A DNA stretch of 64,000 nt from Dendrocalamus latiflorus (Eukaryota; Streptophyta; Magnoliopsida; Poales; Poaceae). The stretch lies in contig CM029642.1 in NCBI GenBank assembly GCA_017311315.1, forward strand, positions 17,088,841 through 17,152,840, written 5' to 3'. Under the pieces are notes generated by a model. That model did no database searches. It saw only the letters and a list, made by a program, of their open reading frames with translations, and was not told the DNA's origin. This document shows positions 12,401-24,206 of the stretch, one piece after another (position 1 is the stretch's first letter; every line of letters starts with the position of its first letter). Made by a program: the position numbers and the translations under genes.

Positions 12401-14027
12401 AAGTCAAAAACTGCTACAAACATTTAACTTCTCGAAATAGCTTTTTCACTTCTCTCATTACCATCTCATTCTGAAGATAGAGTAGAGAATCACGGATGCA
12501 TTCATACTCTACTCTCACTTTCATCATGTACACATATCTTTCTTTCACTTGGAGCTCTCCTTTATTGTGATTCATTTCTTTTTTCAGCCTTTTCATCCGT
12601 TTATATGGGCCGCATAGAGCAACGCGGAGCCAATACGTTAGGCCTGGTTTGGGTCCAGCCCACCTTTAAGTCGAAACCGCCGAAGAGTGGAGGGGACCAC
12701 CACGCAAATGCCATGGCGGCATGGCCACACCCACACCCACCATGTCGCCATGTCTGACTGCCTCCTCCCGGACCACCGCATCGGCCGCCGTCGCAAACTG
12801 CGTCATCCGGTTCCCACCGCGCGCCGCGCTGCCACCACGGCACACCCCCGTGGGCCATGGATCTCGGCTCCACTTGCGCTTGCTTTCGGATTTTGGACCC
12901 TCGGTGAGGTGTGTTTCGGTATGAGGAGGTCTAACCACGGCGCAGCGGCGGCGTGCGTGTTGGTATTCTCGCGCAGCGCCGCCGCCGGCCGACGCGCCTG
13001 CAACGTGAACTTCAAGCTATACCTGCTACGTGAGGTGTTCTTCCATCGCATCCCTCTGTTTGATTTACTGGCTGCATGGTGTCTTGATTTCTGTTTTTGT
13101 TGCTTGAATGGTGCTGATAATACATCTCTGAATCGAAGATAACCTGTGGGATCTGTGATATAGTTCTGTGATTGTGAATATAATTGGCCTCTGGGAGAAC
13201 TATTCTTGACAAATCAATAGTATTATAGCCAAGTAATTGAGCTGTTGTTTTACCTTTTCTGAATCTTGTTCACCAGTACTATTGTTGATGTCTTTTTGGG
13301 CCCTTGGGAATGGATGTTCTATTCAACCTGATCATGATATGTAATAGGGAGGTGGTGTTGTCTTGGTTCACTCTGTGATATTGGGTTCTGTATGATAAAC
13401 TGGTTTCCCCAGTTCTACCTGAACATTTCTTAGCTTTAATAATAAAGCTGAGCAACGCCTTTTGTTTGAATTACATTCTGCCCTTTCAGTTGAGTCAAGA
13501 AATATTATTCTGCTCTTTAGGACTTGAGTCAAAAAATATTATTCTGCTCACCTGCTATCTTAGTCAATTGCCAATTCAGCGAAATATTCATAGGCCATTC
13601 TAGTTCTGGACCCAGTCTCAGTTGCTGCGCGGTGCGCACCTCAGAGCTCTCAGTTGATAATGCACATCTTACTTTGTTTGAATAGCTGTGAGCACTCCCA
13701 TGGTGAGTCACACTATTAAGATTTCTGCCTTTTATAGCTTATTCCATACATGTCCAGATCAGTTCAGAGATTTGTAGTTTGTGCATAATTGTGGTCTTGA
13801 ATTTCTTATTTGTGAACATTTTTGTTATATTTATCATGCTTATGCACTAGTTGGAATTCCTTCAAACTTGGCTGAAATTTGGAATTTAATTTGTTCTTAG
13901 TTGGGAGATTTTGCCAAAACTACTAAATTTTAATGATTTTCAGGGGTTACTGTCCTACCCTTCTAGGACAGGTTGACGGACGGCTAACGCAACCTACTTA
14001 TTTCAGAGAGTAGGAGTTAGGTAAGAG
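9481..14027. other. Long intergenic region with no supported gene
   Basis: Short direct repeats are present: AAATGATTACTCAGGAG three times at about 10375, 10413 and 10435, and GAGTCAA-AAATATTATTCTGCTC twice at about 13492-13549. Two GC-rich islands (11100-11560 and 12640-13020) give overlapping open frames on both strands, but none shows a domain or convincing splice structure. The last 100 bp lead into NLR-2. Confidence 0.5.
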
Positions 14028-16708
14028 ACGGCCGAGTCTGCTGTTTCTTCTGTGGTCGGAAGGATGACCAGCCTTGCAGTCCAGGAGACTTCATTCTTGT
14101 GTAGCGTCCCTGATGAGGTTGCTTTCCTTAAAGATGAGTTAACATCACTGCAGTGCTTCCTTCAAGATGCTGATGATAAATGGAGAAGTGGGAATGCCAG
14201 CGTAGCAAATTGGGTTTGTCGGATCATAGATGCCACATATGAAGCTGAAAACATCATCGAAATTGGGAGTATATTGGAAAGTGGAACAAGGTGAGGAGGG
14301 GCTTCATTGGTGCTATGTTGAGGTATGCTTATATACCTAATGATATCATAACCCGTCATAAACTTGGTGTTGACATTTACCGTGTAAGGAGGAGGATTCG
14401 TGATATTGCAATTAGTAGAGCAACTTTGAATCTCTTTGATCTTGGGGAGACTACTAGAATATGATAGTTCTGTGGCAAGGCCAAAATGCTGCAAATTCTG
14501 ATGATGAGTATATTTTAGTTGGATTTCAGGATGATATTAATCTAATGAAAGCAAAAGTGAAAAATGCAGAGAATGATCAACTAACTGTCATCTCCATAGT
14601 TGCCATGGGTGGGGAAGTCCACACTAGCTTGGAATGTGTACAATTCAGTTAAAATTGATGGTCAATTTGACGCATTTGCTTTTGTCTCTATTTCTAAAAG
14701 TTTTGAAGTGCTTAATGTACTGAAGGACATTGCAAAACAAGTTGTGGGGATTGAAGGGAAGGATAAGGAATTGCATGAAATGGGCAGATCAGATGAGGTG
14801 GAAGAATCACTGGATAAAATCGGAGAAGAAAAAATGATGACAGTGTTGCATAACTTTCTTAAACAGAGAAGGTTCTTCATTGTGCTTGATGATATTCGGA
14901 CAGTAGAGACATTGGATCTCGTAAATGTCAGAAAGCAAGTTTTTCCTAATGTGAAGAATGGGAGCGTAGTGCTGCTAACTACTGGTAATTTACAAGTCGC
15001 CAAGCAAGCTAGTGGATTGACCTATGTTCATCAACTCGAACTTCTAAATGAGGAGGAAAGTTGGCATCTTTTCTGTAGAAAGGCCTTCCATCATACAAAA
15101 GCATTGATAGAAACCATCGTGTATAACTTGAGAGCATAGGCAATAATCTTGCAAGGAAATGCAATGACTTACCACTGGCTCTTGTCCTTTTAGGGGGATA
15201 TTTGTCCAAGAACCTCTGTCTTGATACATGGTTTAAAATAGACCTTTGCTTGGATTGGGAAATCACTAAAAAATGGGACATTATGGAGCACATATTGGCC
15301 AAAGTTTCCATGACATCTTGTTTTCTCTATATCAGCACTTGAAATCTTGTTTTCTCTATATCGCTTCATTTCCAGAGGATTACAAAATTTCACCATCTGC
15401 CATCGCGAAGCTATGTATTGCTGACTGCTGAGGGCTTTGTGCCACATAGAACCAACCACACACTAGGAGAAACAGCACGCTACTATTTGCAGGAGTTAGT
15501 GGAGAGGTGGATGGTCCATGTTGTCAAGAGAAGTAAAGCTCATGGATGGATTGAAGTCATCAAAATCCATGATGTACTACAGGACTGGGCCATCCAAGAA
15601 GCTCAAAAAGAGGAATTTCTCAGTGTATGCAAAAATTGTGAGGATGTACATGTATCATCTTCTGGTGCAATGACACCCTATCGCATTGCATTCCAGAACT
15701 TCTTTGATGATGAAATTTACTGATCCTCACGAAATTTACGGACTGTACTAGGCTTCAACTTGTCTTTGGGCACCCTTCATACACTAAGATTCCTGAGGGT
15801 TCTTTACTTGAAGAACTGGAATTTGGAGAAATTTTCCAAGAAAATCAGCAACTTGATTCATTTGAGATATATTGGACTGAGATACTGTAAAAATGTAGTG
15901 CTCACATCATCTATTGTACGCCTCCTCAACTTGCAATACATCAATCTGCGTGGCACGAGGTTGCCTTACATCCCTAGTTCTTTTTGGAACATATCTTCTC
16001 TGAGGTATGTCTGGTTTCCTGACGTCGAAAAATGGACTGCTCCAAGAGCATATCAACAAAAGGAGCTGCAAACGTTGGTTAACCAGACAAAGGATCAAAC
16101 GAGGGTTTGTGAGAATATTTGGGGGCGTATGAGAGAATCTCTCTTGCGGATGACCCAATTAACATCCCTGGGTCGAGGTGGAGCTAATGTTCCAGTGGAG
16201 ATGCTCACCTGTTTATCAAACCATCACTGCCTTGTTGAGCTCTATTTGAGAGTGTTGGTAGGACTTATTAAAGCTGCCATACAGCAGATTATTTCCACAA
16301 AACCTTCTCAGTCTCACACTAGTCATTGGTTCTAGTTCTGCCCTACAAGAGGACCCAATGCCAGTCCTAGAGAAGCTTCCAAACGTTGTAGAGCTCACAT
16401 TGGCTGTGACAAAATATGAAGGCCCTAGCATGTCTAGCTCCAAGTGTGGGTTCCCAAGGCTGCAGTACTTTAAACTACGATGGTTTTCAGTTGAGACATT
16501 GAGGTTTGAGCTAGGTACTATGCCGAAGCTCATCAGCTTGACTTTGGAGCGATGCGGAAGTATGATAAGGCTTCCCCACGGGCTGCTGGACCTACCGTCA
16601 TTTATAGAGTTGAAGCTTGTGGACATGGGAAACTTTCTGATGGAGAGTTGTGAGCAACTTGAGAATAAAGGATGCAAGGTCATCATCATTAAAAGCGAGC
16701 AGCTATAA
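14028..16708 (+). pseudogene. NLR-2: decayed CC-NBS-LRR pseudogene
   Basis: A close relative of NLR-3 and NLR-4. The reading frame that aligns with their N-terminus (AESAVSSV) begins at 14028 with ACG where the paralogues have ATG, so the start codon is lost. Further lesions follow in order: frameshift near 14275 with TGA at 14292; frameshift near 14455; frameshift inside the P-loop near 14605 (GVGKSTLA resumes in a new frame); TAA near 15124 just before the GLPLA block (here DLPLAL); a 19-bp direct duplication (ATCTTGTTTTCTCTATATC) in the RNBS-D region near 15314 and 15343; frameshift near 15420; TGA at 15721; frameshift near 16335. Recognisable pieces are the coiled coil, RNBS-A (FAFVSISKSFEV), kinase-2 (FFIVLDDI), the MHD region (IHDVLQDW) and the LRRs ending in KGCKVIIIKSEQL. 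It cannot encode a full receptor. Confidence 0.9.
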
Positions 16709-16818
16709 AGGGTACTTGAGCTTTCCGCTCTTGCGAGTCTCTGATCTCTTTCTATGCCCTCTTCTACTGCCTGCCATGGTAACTTACACTGGTATTCTTA
16801 CTGCTAAATTTGCTTCAG

Positions 16819-16823
16819 TAGAC
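16819..16823. repeat. Copia target-site duplication, left copy
   Basis: TAGAC lies immediately before the 5' LTR and is repeated at 21976-21980 immediately after the 3' LTR. Five bases is the usual length for LTR retrotransposons. Confidence 0.9.
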
Positions 16824-16923
16824 TGTTAGATATGTGTATAACCTAGGGGCTTATTTGCACTTTGTATGGATGTATATATTGGCCTGTTGGCCTCTTGCAA
16901 TACAAGCACTGTTCACATTTACA
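16824..16923 (+). repeat. Copia 5' LTR, 100 bp
   Basis: Starts TGTTAGATATGTGTATAACC and ends GTTCACATTTACA. It carries TATATATT near 16872, a candidate TATA element. By eye it matches the 3' LTR at every position. Confidence 0.95.
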
Positions 16924-16936
16924 TGGTATCAAAGCA
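16924..16936 (+). promoter_or_regulatory. Copia primer-binding site (tRNA-iMet type)
   Basis: TGGTATCAAAGCA directly follows the LTR. The plant initiator Met tRNA complement is TGGTATCAGAGC, so there is one mismatch. Confidence 0.85.
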
Positions 16937-17572
16937 AGGCTAGGGTTAGGGTTTCTGGCCTGGCCTGGCCGCCGCTGCCGGCCGCCGCCGCCGCCAGCCG
17001 GAACACTCTCTCCCTTTCCTGCTTTCTTGCCTTTCCTCCCGCGCAGCGTCGCTGCTCCACTTCTTTGAGTCCGGCCGCCGGATCCGGCCTCGTCGCCCCG
17101 CGCCGGCCTCTGCTCCCGGCTTCTCTTCGTCGTCTCGGCGCCGCCCCGGATCTCCGGCCTCCTCTTCTAGATCCAGTTGCCGCCGGATCCCGCTGCCGCT
17201 GCCGCTCCTGTGGCCGCCGCCGCCGGATCCGGCCATCCAGAGCCGCCGCCACCAGTCGCCGCCGCTTGGAACCGTCGCCATCACCCGGGGCCGCCGCCTG
17301 CTGTCCTCACCCGGGGCCGCCGCCAGCCGCCGCTGCCTGGGGACCACTGCCCGGGGCCGCCGCCTGCTGCCGCCACCCGGGGACGCTGCCCGCCCGACCC
17401 GCCCGCCTGTTTTGCCGCCCGCTGCTGTGAGCGAGTGGTTAAATAGTGCATTTTCAGTTTGCAAAAAAAAAAAGAAAGAAAGGAAAAAAAGAAAAAGAAA
17501 AGAAAAAGAAAAAAGAAGGAAAAAAGAGCAAAAAAAGAGCAAAAAAAAGGCGAAACAAAAAAAGAAAAAAAA

Positions 17573-20500
17573 ATGACTTCCACTGGTGGTTCTTTTGCCA
17601 TCCCACTCCCCGCTATTCATTTTGATGGTACGAATTTCCGGGAGTGGGTGGTGCACCTGCGGATTCTCCTCAACAGTCAGCGTCTGTGGGGTTATCTCAC
17701 TGGTGAGAATCCCTGCCGCCTCGTCCTACACCGCCCATCCAGCCTGCTCTCCCTGCTGATGCGGATCAGGCGGCTCGGGACGAGGCCAATGCTGCGTTGG
17801 AGGAGGCCTTGGAGCTCTATCAGTCTGCCCTGCACACCTATTAGCTATGGCAGACGGATGAGGCTCGTGCTACTGCCATCCTGGTAGGTAGCATGACCGT
17901 GGCTATCTCTATGGATGTGGCGGAGTTGCCGACGACACAGCTTATGTGGGAGCGTCTCCGATCTCACTATCAGTCGACGAGTGATGCTATGTATTTCTCA
18001 GTCGTGCACCGGGCGCACTCCCTTCAGTAGCTCGATGCCACTATCGACGACTTCTACCAGCAGATGTCAGAGGTGTGGCGTCAGCTTGACTCTCTGGGGC
18101 CGGATGTTTGCCGGACCTGTCCCTGCTGTGTGCGACTCCGTGCTTATCAGGAGACTCACCGTCTCTACGACTTTCTGACGCGTCTCCGACCTGAGTTCGA
18201 GACTGTGCGGGCTCAGCTCCTGACTCGCCACCCGCGCCCGAGCCTAGTGGAGGCTCTCACAGCTGTGCGTGCTGAGGAGACTCGTCTTCGTGGTACAGCT
18301 CAGATGCAGTCAGTCTTGTCTGCCTCTGCACCTGCTTCTTCAGCACCGGCCGAGCTCTCTTCTCCAGCTCCCAGCGCCCCTGTAGCTGCTGCTTCTACTA
18401 CAGGCCTTCACTGCACCTACTGCCAGCGTGATGGTCACAGGTAGCAGGACTGCTACAAGAGGAGGAAGGACCAGAGTCATCGGGCTGGACGTCCCCCGAA
18501 GGGCTCTGGCAGTTCCTCCTCTCGCCAGGGCTCCACCAGTGATGCCGCACAGCAGTTGCTCTCGCTTCTCAAGCGCCTTGGTGTCGGCTCATCCTCAACT
18601 CTACGGGTTCAGCTCGTCTGGCTCTTGCTTCTCAGCAGTCTTCCACGCCTCCGCCTCCTCCCTCATCAGGTACTTTATCTCCATGGATCTTAGACTCTGG
18701 TGCTTCTTTTCACATGACACCAGATTCCACTCATCTCACCTCTATACGGCCCACAGTTCCTTCTACTGTTCAGACTGCAGATGGTACCCCTCTGCCTGTT
18801 GTCGGTCGAGGCACGTTGTCTACCTCCTCCTTTCATGTTCCTGCAGTTTCTCATGTTCCTTAGCTTACTTTGCAGCTTATGTCGGCTGGTCAGATCACTG
18901 ATCATGACTGTCGTGTTGTTCTTGAGTCTGACTCTTGTTCCGTTCAGGATCGTCGCACGGGGACTCTGCTTGGTACTGGCCCTCGCCGCCGTGATTCGCA
19001 GCGTCTCTGGGAGCTCGACTGGCTTCATCTGCCCTCTGCTCTCTCCACCAGCCAATCAGCTACGACCACTCCCTCTGGGCTTGCTGCGTCCACTACCTCC
19101 TTCGCTCAGTGGCACCATCGTCTCGGTCATCTTTGTGGTTCACGTCTTTCGTCACTAGTTGGTCGTGGTGTTCTTGGGTCTGTTTCTGGGGATACTTCTT
19201 TACATTGTATGGGTTGCAAGCTTGGCAAACAGCTGCAGCTCCCCTATCCCTCTAGTGACTCTATTTCTGCTCGTCCTTTTGACCTTGTACACTCTGATGT
19301 TTGGGGTCCTGCCCCCTTAGTTTCGAAAGGGGGTCATCGCTACTATGTGATCTTTATTGATGATTATTCTCGCTATAATTGGCTCTATTTTATGTCCTCT
19401 CGCAGTCAAGTTCTCTCTATTTATCAGCGCTTCGCCACTATGATTCGCACTCAGTTCGATTTGACTATTCGTGTGTTTCGTGTTGACTCTGCTGGCGAGT
19501 ATCTCTCTACAGCCTTCCGCTCTTTTCTCGCTGAACAGGGTACTCTTCCTCAGTATTCCTGTCCTGGTGCTCATGCTCAGAATGATGTCTCTGAGCGTAA
19601 GCATCGTCACTTACTTGAGACTGCTCGAGCCCTCATGCTTGCCTCCTCTGTTCCCCCTCATTTTTGGGCTGAGGCTGTCTCCACGGAAGCTTTCCTTATC
19701 AACATGCAGCCTTCCATCGCCCTTCAGGGATCCACTCCTGTTGAGCGTCTTCTTGGTCGAGCCCCAGAGTATGGTCACCTTCGCTGTTTTGGTTGTGTCT
19801 GCTTTGTTCTCCTCCCACCTCGTGAGCACACTAAGCTGACTGCTTAGTCAGCTGAGTGTGTTTTTCTTGGCTATAGTCTTGAGCATAAGGGTTATCGCTG
19901 CTATGACCCTATGGCACGTCGGATGAGGATTTCCCGGGATGTCACTTTCGACGAGTCTCGACCTTACTATCCTCGTTCTCCCCCAGTCAGATCTGATTCA
20001 CTTGCTGAGTCAGTCTCCTTTCTGACTTTTCCCCATTCTCCACCTGCTTCCACTAATACTTTGCCTCGTCCACCTCCAACTCCTTCGGCCTCGTCTTCGC
20101 CTGATCCTCCTCCACCTACGTCGGAGCACCATTCCCACTCTTTTGTTGAGATTTCACCTTTTCCCTTGCACTACTCTCGTCGGCCTCGACCTCCTCCTTT
20201 TTCAGTTGACACTCCCTCCTTGCTGGGCCCTGTTCCTCTTCTACATCCTTGTCAGATCCTGCTCCCAGATACGACCTTCGTGATCGCCACACTGTTAGGC
20301 AGCCTGAGCGCTATGGTTTTGCGGCCATTGCCTCTTCTGAGCCTCTGACTTATCGTGAGGCTGTTGCTCATCCTGAGTGGCAACTTGCGATGTCTGAGGA
20401 GCTTGCTGCTTTGGAGCGTACCGGCACTTGGGATCTTGTACCTTTGCCTGCACATGTCACTCCCATCACGTGCAAGTGGGTATACAAGATCAAGACTCGC

Positions 20501-21862
20501 TCGGATGGTTCCCTTGAGCGCTACAAGGCTCGTCTTGTGGCACGTGGTTTTCAGCAGGAGCATGGTCGTGACTATGATGAGACCTTTGCTCCTGTTGCTC
20601 ACATGACTACCGTTCGCACTCTTCTTGCTGTTGCCTCCGTTCGACAGTGGTCCATCTCTCAGTTAGATGTCAAGAATGCCTTTCTCAATGGCGAGCTACG
20701 CGAGGAGGTCTACATGCGGCCGCCCCCTGGGTATTCTGTCCCTGATGGTATGGTCTGTCGCCTTCGTCGCTCTCTCTATGGGTTAAAGCAAGCTCCTCGT
20801 GCTTGGTTTGCCCGGTTCTCATCTGTTGTCACTGCCGCTGGTTTCTCTGCCAGTAATCATGACCCAGCTCTTTTTGTTCACACCTCTTCTCGGGGTCGGA
20901 TGCTTCTCCTTCTATATGTTGATGATATGATCATTACTGGTGATGACTCTCACTACATTGCTTTTGTGAAGGAGCGTCTCCGTGAGCAGTTCTTGATGTC
21001 TGATCTGGGTCCTCTTCATTACTTTCTTGGTATTGAGGTTACTGCTACCTCCGAGGGCTACTATCTCTCCCAGGAGTGTTACATTCAGGATATCCTTACT
21101 CGCGCTTGTCTTACTGATCAGCGTACAGTGGATACTCCTATGGAGCTTGGTGCTCGTCTTCGACCTACCGATGGTGAGCCTCTTGAGGATCCCACTCGCT
21201 ACCGCCATTTGGTTGGGAGTCTTGTATATCTTGCCATCACTCGTCCTGACATCTCTCATGCAGTTCACATCTTAAGTCAGTTCGTCTCTGCTCCTACTCA
21301 ACTCCATTATAGTCACCTTCTTCGTGTTCTGCGATATCTTCGTGGGACCATCACTCGTTGTCTATTCTTTCCTCGCTCTAGTTCATTGCATCTTCAGGCA
21401 TACTCTGATGCAACCTGGGCTAGTGATCCTTCTGATCGCCGATCTCTTTCTGCCTATTGCGTTTTTCTTGGTTCCTCCTTGATTGCCTGGAAGACCAAGA
21501 AACAGACTGTTGTTTCCCGTTCGAGTGCTGAGGCTGAGTTGAGAGCCATGGCGTCGTTGACAGCTGAGATCACATGGCTTCGGTGGCTACTTGAGGATTT
21601 TGGTGTTTCCACTCCTGCACCGACTCCTCTCTTATCAGATAGTACTGGCGCGATCAACATTGCTCGAGATCCTGTGAAGCATGAGCTCACTAAGCACATT
21701 GGAGTAGCTGCTTCATACATGCGCTCACAGGTGCAAGACAAAGTTATTGCTCTTCAGTATGTGCTCTCGGAGCTTCAGTTAGCAGATTTCTCCACCAAGG
21801 CGCAGACGGTTGCTCAGCATCGGTTTTACATTTCCAAACTCAGTGTTGTTGACCCACCATGA
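17573..21862 (+). pseudogene. Copia gag-pol polyprotein, broken
   Basis: Gag starts at ATG 17573 (MTSTGGSFAIPLP) and reaches a zinc knuckle CTYCQRDGHR near 18415. The protease motif LDSGASFHM is near 18690. Integrase shows HHRLGH with CMGC (HHCC finger), HSDVWGP, RVDSAGEY and NDVSERKHRH (DDE residues). RT (YVDD at 20915-20926, VKNAFLNGEL, SLYGLKQAPRAW) and RNase H (YSDATWASD, SRSSAEAEL) are in an uninterrupted frame from 20249 to 21862. Upstream there are frameshifts near 17716, 18600 and 20240 and five in-frame stops, at 17842, 18028, 18442, 18861 and 19845. All five stops are TAG. The element is therefore not autonomous although its LTRs look fresh. The RNase H block near TKHIGVAASYMR also departs from the usual TKHIDxxxHFxR form. 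Confidence 0.92.
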
Positions 21863-21875
21863 GTTTGAGGGGGGG

Positions 21876-21975
21876 TGTTAGATATGTGTATAACCTAGGG
21901 GCTTATTTGCACTTTGTATGGATGTATATATTGGCCTGTTGGCCTCTTGCAATACAAGCACTGTTCACATTTACA
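21876..21975 (+). repeat. Copia 3' LTR, 100 bp
   Basis: Same sequence as the 5' LTR. It follows a G-rich polypurine tract and is followed by the second TAGAC. Confidence 0.95.
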
Positions 21976-22075
21976 TAGACTACTTGAGTTTAAACCGATG
22001 ATTCCAACTGTTATGAATATGCATTTTAAACAAGAGATGTACCATGCATTTTAAGCAAAAAATTTATAGTTTTTT

Positions 22076-23160
22076 GTGCCTTCTATGTTTGCACTGGTGC
22101 ATGTTTCCGTACTTAGCTACTTCATGTACTTAACTTGGACCATTGGCTGTGGAGTGTGGACACATGCGAACTTTATGATGTTATTATTATGAAATGCTAC
22201 TTTGCATACTAGGTTGAGAATTCTAATAGCACAAATTCTGTACCTAAGTGCGCATAATCGCTCAGGTGTTCACAAACGAATGAGCCATGCCTATTTGCGA
22301 ACCAGGGATACTTATAGTTCTTCATGCTTTATCTGCAACAATTCTCAGTATCTCTGCCAATAACGATATCTGCCTGACAGAAATCTGTCAAGATAAACCC
22401 AATACTGATGTCGTCTTTTACTATTTGCATTTGCTACAATTAACAGAGTTGGGTGCTTAGCGTTAGTTCATACACATGCTCTCATACTTTGATGCGCTTT
22501 CCCTGCAGGTTAAACATGATTTCTACCTCTGCATGGGCAAATTTTTGTATGGCCCATATAAAGTTTTTCCGTGCCTTCTATTTTGGACCAATGCATGTAT
22601 CTGCACTTGGCTACTTCATGTACTTAACTTGGACCATTGGCTGTGGAGTGAACAGATGTAGTGGGTTCGAATTGGCGGTTTGTTGGCTTATGCTTGTACT
22701 GTCTATATTAACAAGTTTTTAAACGGTGTGTTTTTTAAGACAAGGTCAATAGGAAGATTGTAGTAAAAATTGTAATGAATTCAGCTGTACTGGTCAAATT
22801 TGTATGTGACTATTTTCTTACGCGTACTACTTTTCATGAACAGCCAGAATTCAAATATTTAAGCTATAATTAGGTTGAGAATTCCGATAGCACAATTTCT
22901 TTACCTAAGTGCGTGTAATTGCTCAGGTGTTCAAAAACGAGTTACAGTCATGACTATCTTCATGCTTTATGTGAAACAATCTTCACTTTCTCCGCGAATG
23001 ACGATTTATCTGAAACCCAGTACCAATGTCATCTTTTACTGTTTACCTTTGCTATAAATAACAGGGTCGGGTGGTTGGCGTTAGTTCAAACTCAACCTCT
23101 CACTCTGATGCGCTTTCCCTGCAGGTTAAACATGAATACTACCTCTGCATGGACATGGAG
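22076..23160 (+). repeat. Tandem duplication downstream of the Copia element
   Basis: Two diverged copies of one unit are present. GTGCCTTCTAT at 22076 recurs at 22571, the TGTACTTAACTTGGACCATTG block near 22127 recurs near 22619, TAGGTTGAGAATTC at 22210 recurs at 22871, and CCCTGCAGGTTAAACATGA near 22501 recurs near 23119. The offset is about 495 bp in the first part and 661 bp in the second, so one copy gained or lost about 166 bp. No coding function is evident. CCCTGCAG|GTT resembles a splice acceptor, so this could derive from a duplicated 3' end of the old NLR-2 locus. Confidence 0.75.
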
Positions 23161-23909
23161 ACAACATGTTCGCAGGGTGTGAACCTGACAACTGAAGGGT
23201 AACTAGCACTATTGACCAGACGAAAATAGCACAGCGAGAGCAGAATAGAACAAACGGCAATGCTGGTCAGGCTTCGATACATCCTCAATGCTTATATGCG
23301 CTCTTGGAGTATGCATGGTCTCTCTGTTGTATTACTCAGCATCCCTACTTTTTCTTCCACACTCCTAATCTACAACGCTGATTGTATATATATGTGTGTA
23401 TATGTGGTATTTGTGCGACTACTCGGCATCAATTTAACTCAGTTTCGGTTTGCATGTATTGTTTGGAACTGGACTAGCCCTGCCCTTTTTCTGAATGGAT
23501 GTAATATGGCGTCGTGCCCCAGCTAAATGTTTGCCGGGTACTGAGATGTAATATGGTCTCTTTTAGACGTCACACTTACAAGATAGTCAGGACCATTTCT
23601 TTCTTCTGAAAGCCATATCCTCTTCATAACTGCGTCCTTAACATTAGTTGGTGATCTATAATCAAACTTCAACCAGTCAATTATAATCAACCTTCCACCA
23701 GTCAACATTGGAATGGAAGTTATAATCAACCTTCAACCAGTCAATTAATACTATCTATTGGCCTCGTATCCTCCTAGTCCACTGGGCTAGGCCTATTTGC
23801 ACATATTCTTCTATTTAGCTATAGTGTTATAAGTGGTTAATTTTGATCTGGGCATCGGGCCATTGCCCCAGCGGCTCAAGGCTCAGCTCTGCCACTGCAT
23901 GTAAACATA
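23161..23909. other. Intergenic, possible hAT terminus
   Basis: No gene is seen. GGCTCAGCTCTGCCACTG ending at 23899 is the reverse complement of a CAGTGGCAGAGCTGAGCC hAT-style terminus, but its partner end was not found. A short repeated motif (TATAATCAACCTTC-ACCAGTCAA) occurs three times at about 23650-23745. Confidence 0.4.
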
Positions 23910-23918
23910 TAATATAAA

Positions 23919-24197
23919 GAGTAAAGTCCATTACCGGTCCTTAAACTTTTTATGATGTGTCATCCCGGTCCATAGACTTTTAAAGTGTGTCATCCCGGTC
24001 CTTAAACTTTCAAAATGTGGCAATTTCTTTTGAAAGTCTATGGACCGGGATGACACAGCATAAAAAGTTCACTGATACAACTACATAGGATATTGCCACA
24101 CTTTGAAAGTTTAAGGACCGGGATGACACACTTTAAAAGTCTATGGACCGGGATGACACAGCATAAAAAGTTTAAGGACCGGTAATGGACTTTACTC
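23919..24197. mobile_element. Foldback MULE-type MITE, copy A
   Basis: This 279-bp element is nearly one long palindrome. It starts GAGTAAAGTCCATTACCGGT and ends with the complement ACCGGTAATGGACTTTACTC. A perfect 9-bp TSD, TAATATAAA, lies at 23910-23918 and 24198-24206. A 9-bp TSD with long terminal inverted repeats indicates mobilisation by a Mutator-like transposase. The two arms themselves contain repeated units (GGACCGGGATGACAC). No coding capacity. A second element of the same style is at 53135-53490. Confidence 0.9.
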
Positions 24198-24206
24198 TAA
24201 TATAAA

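Larger units (their letters stand above)
16824..21975 (+). mobile_element. Ty1-copia LTR retrotransposon with 100-bp LTRs
   Basis: A complete 5,152-bp insertion bounded by two 100-bp LTRs that read as identical, each TGTTAGATATG...CATTTACA, with a perfect 5-bp TSD. A primer-binding site complementary to initiator Met tRNA (TGGTATCAAAGC) begins at 16924 and a polypurine tract (GAGTTTGAGGGGGG) abuts the 3' LTR. The internal order is gag, protease, integrase, RT and RNase H, the Copia order (integrase before RT). It landed about 116 bp downstream of the NLR-2 pseudogene. The LTRs are unusually short. Identity over 100 bp suggests recent insertion but carries little dating power. Confidence 0.95.

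Noticed and set aside
16946..17656. 236-codon minus-strand ORF
   Set aside because: Antisense to the Copia leader and its A-rich tract; the poly-Phe segment is a translation of the A-run.
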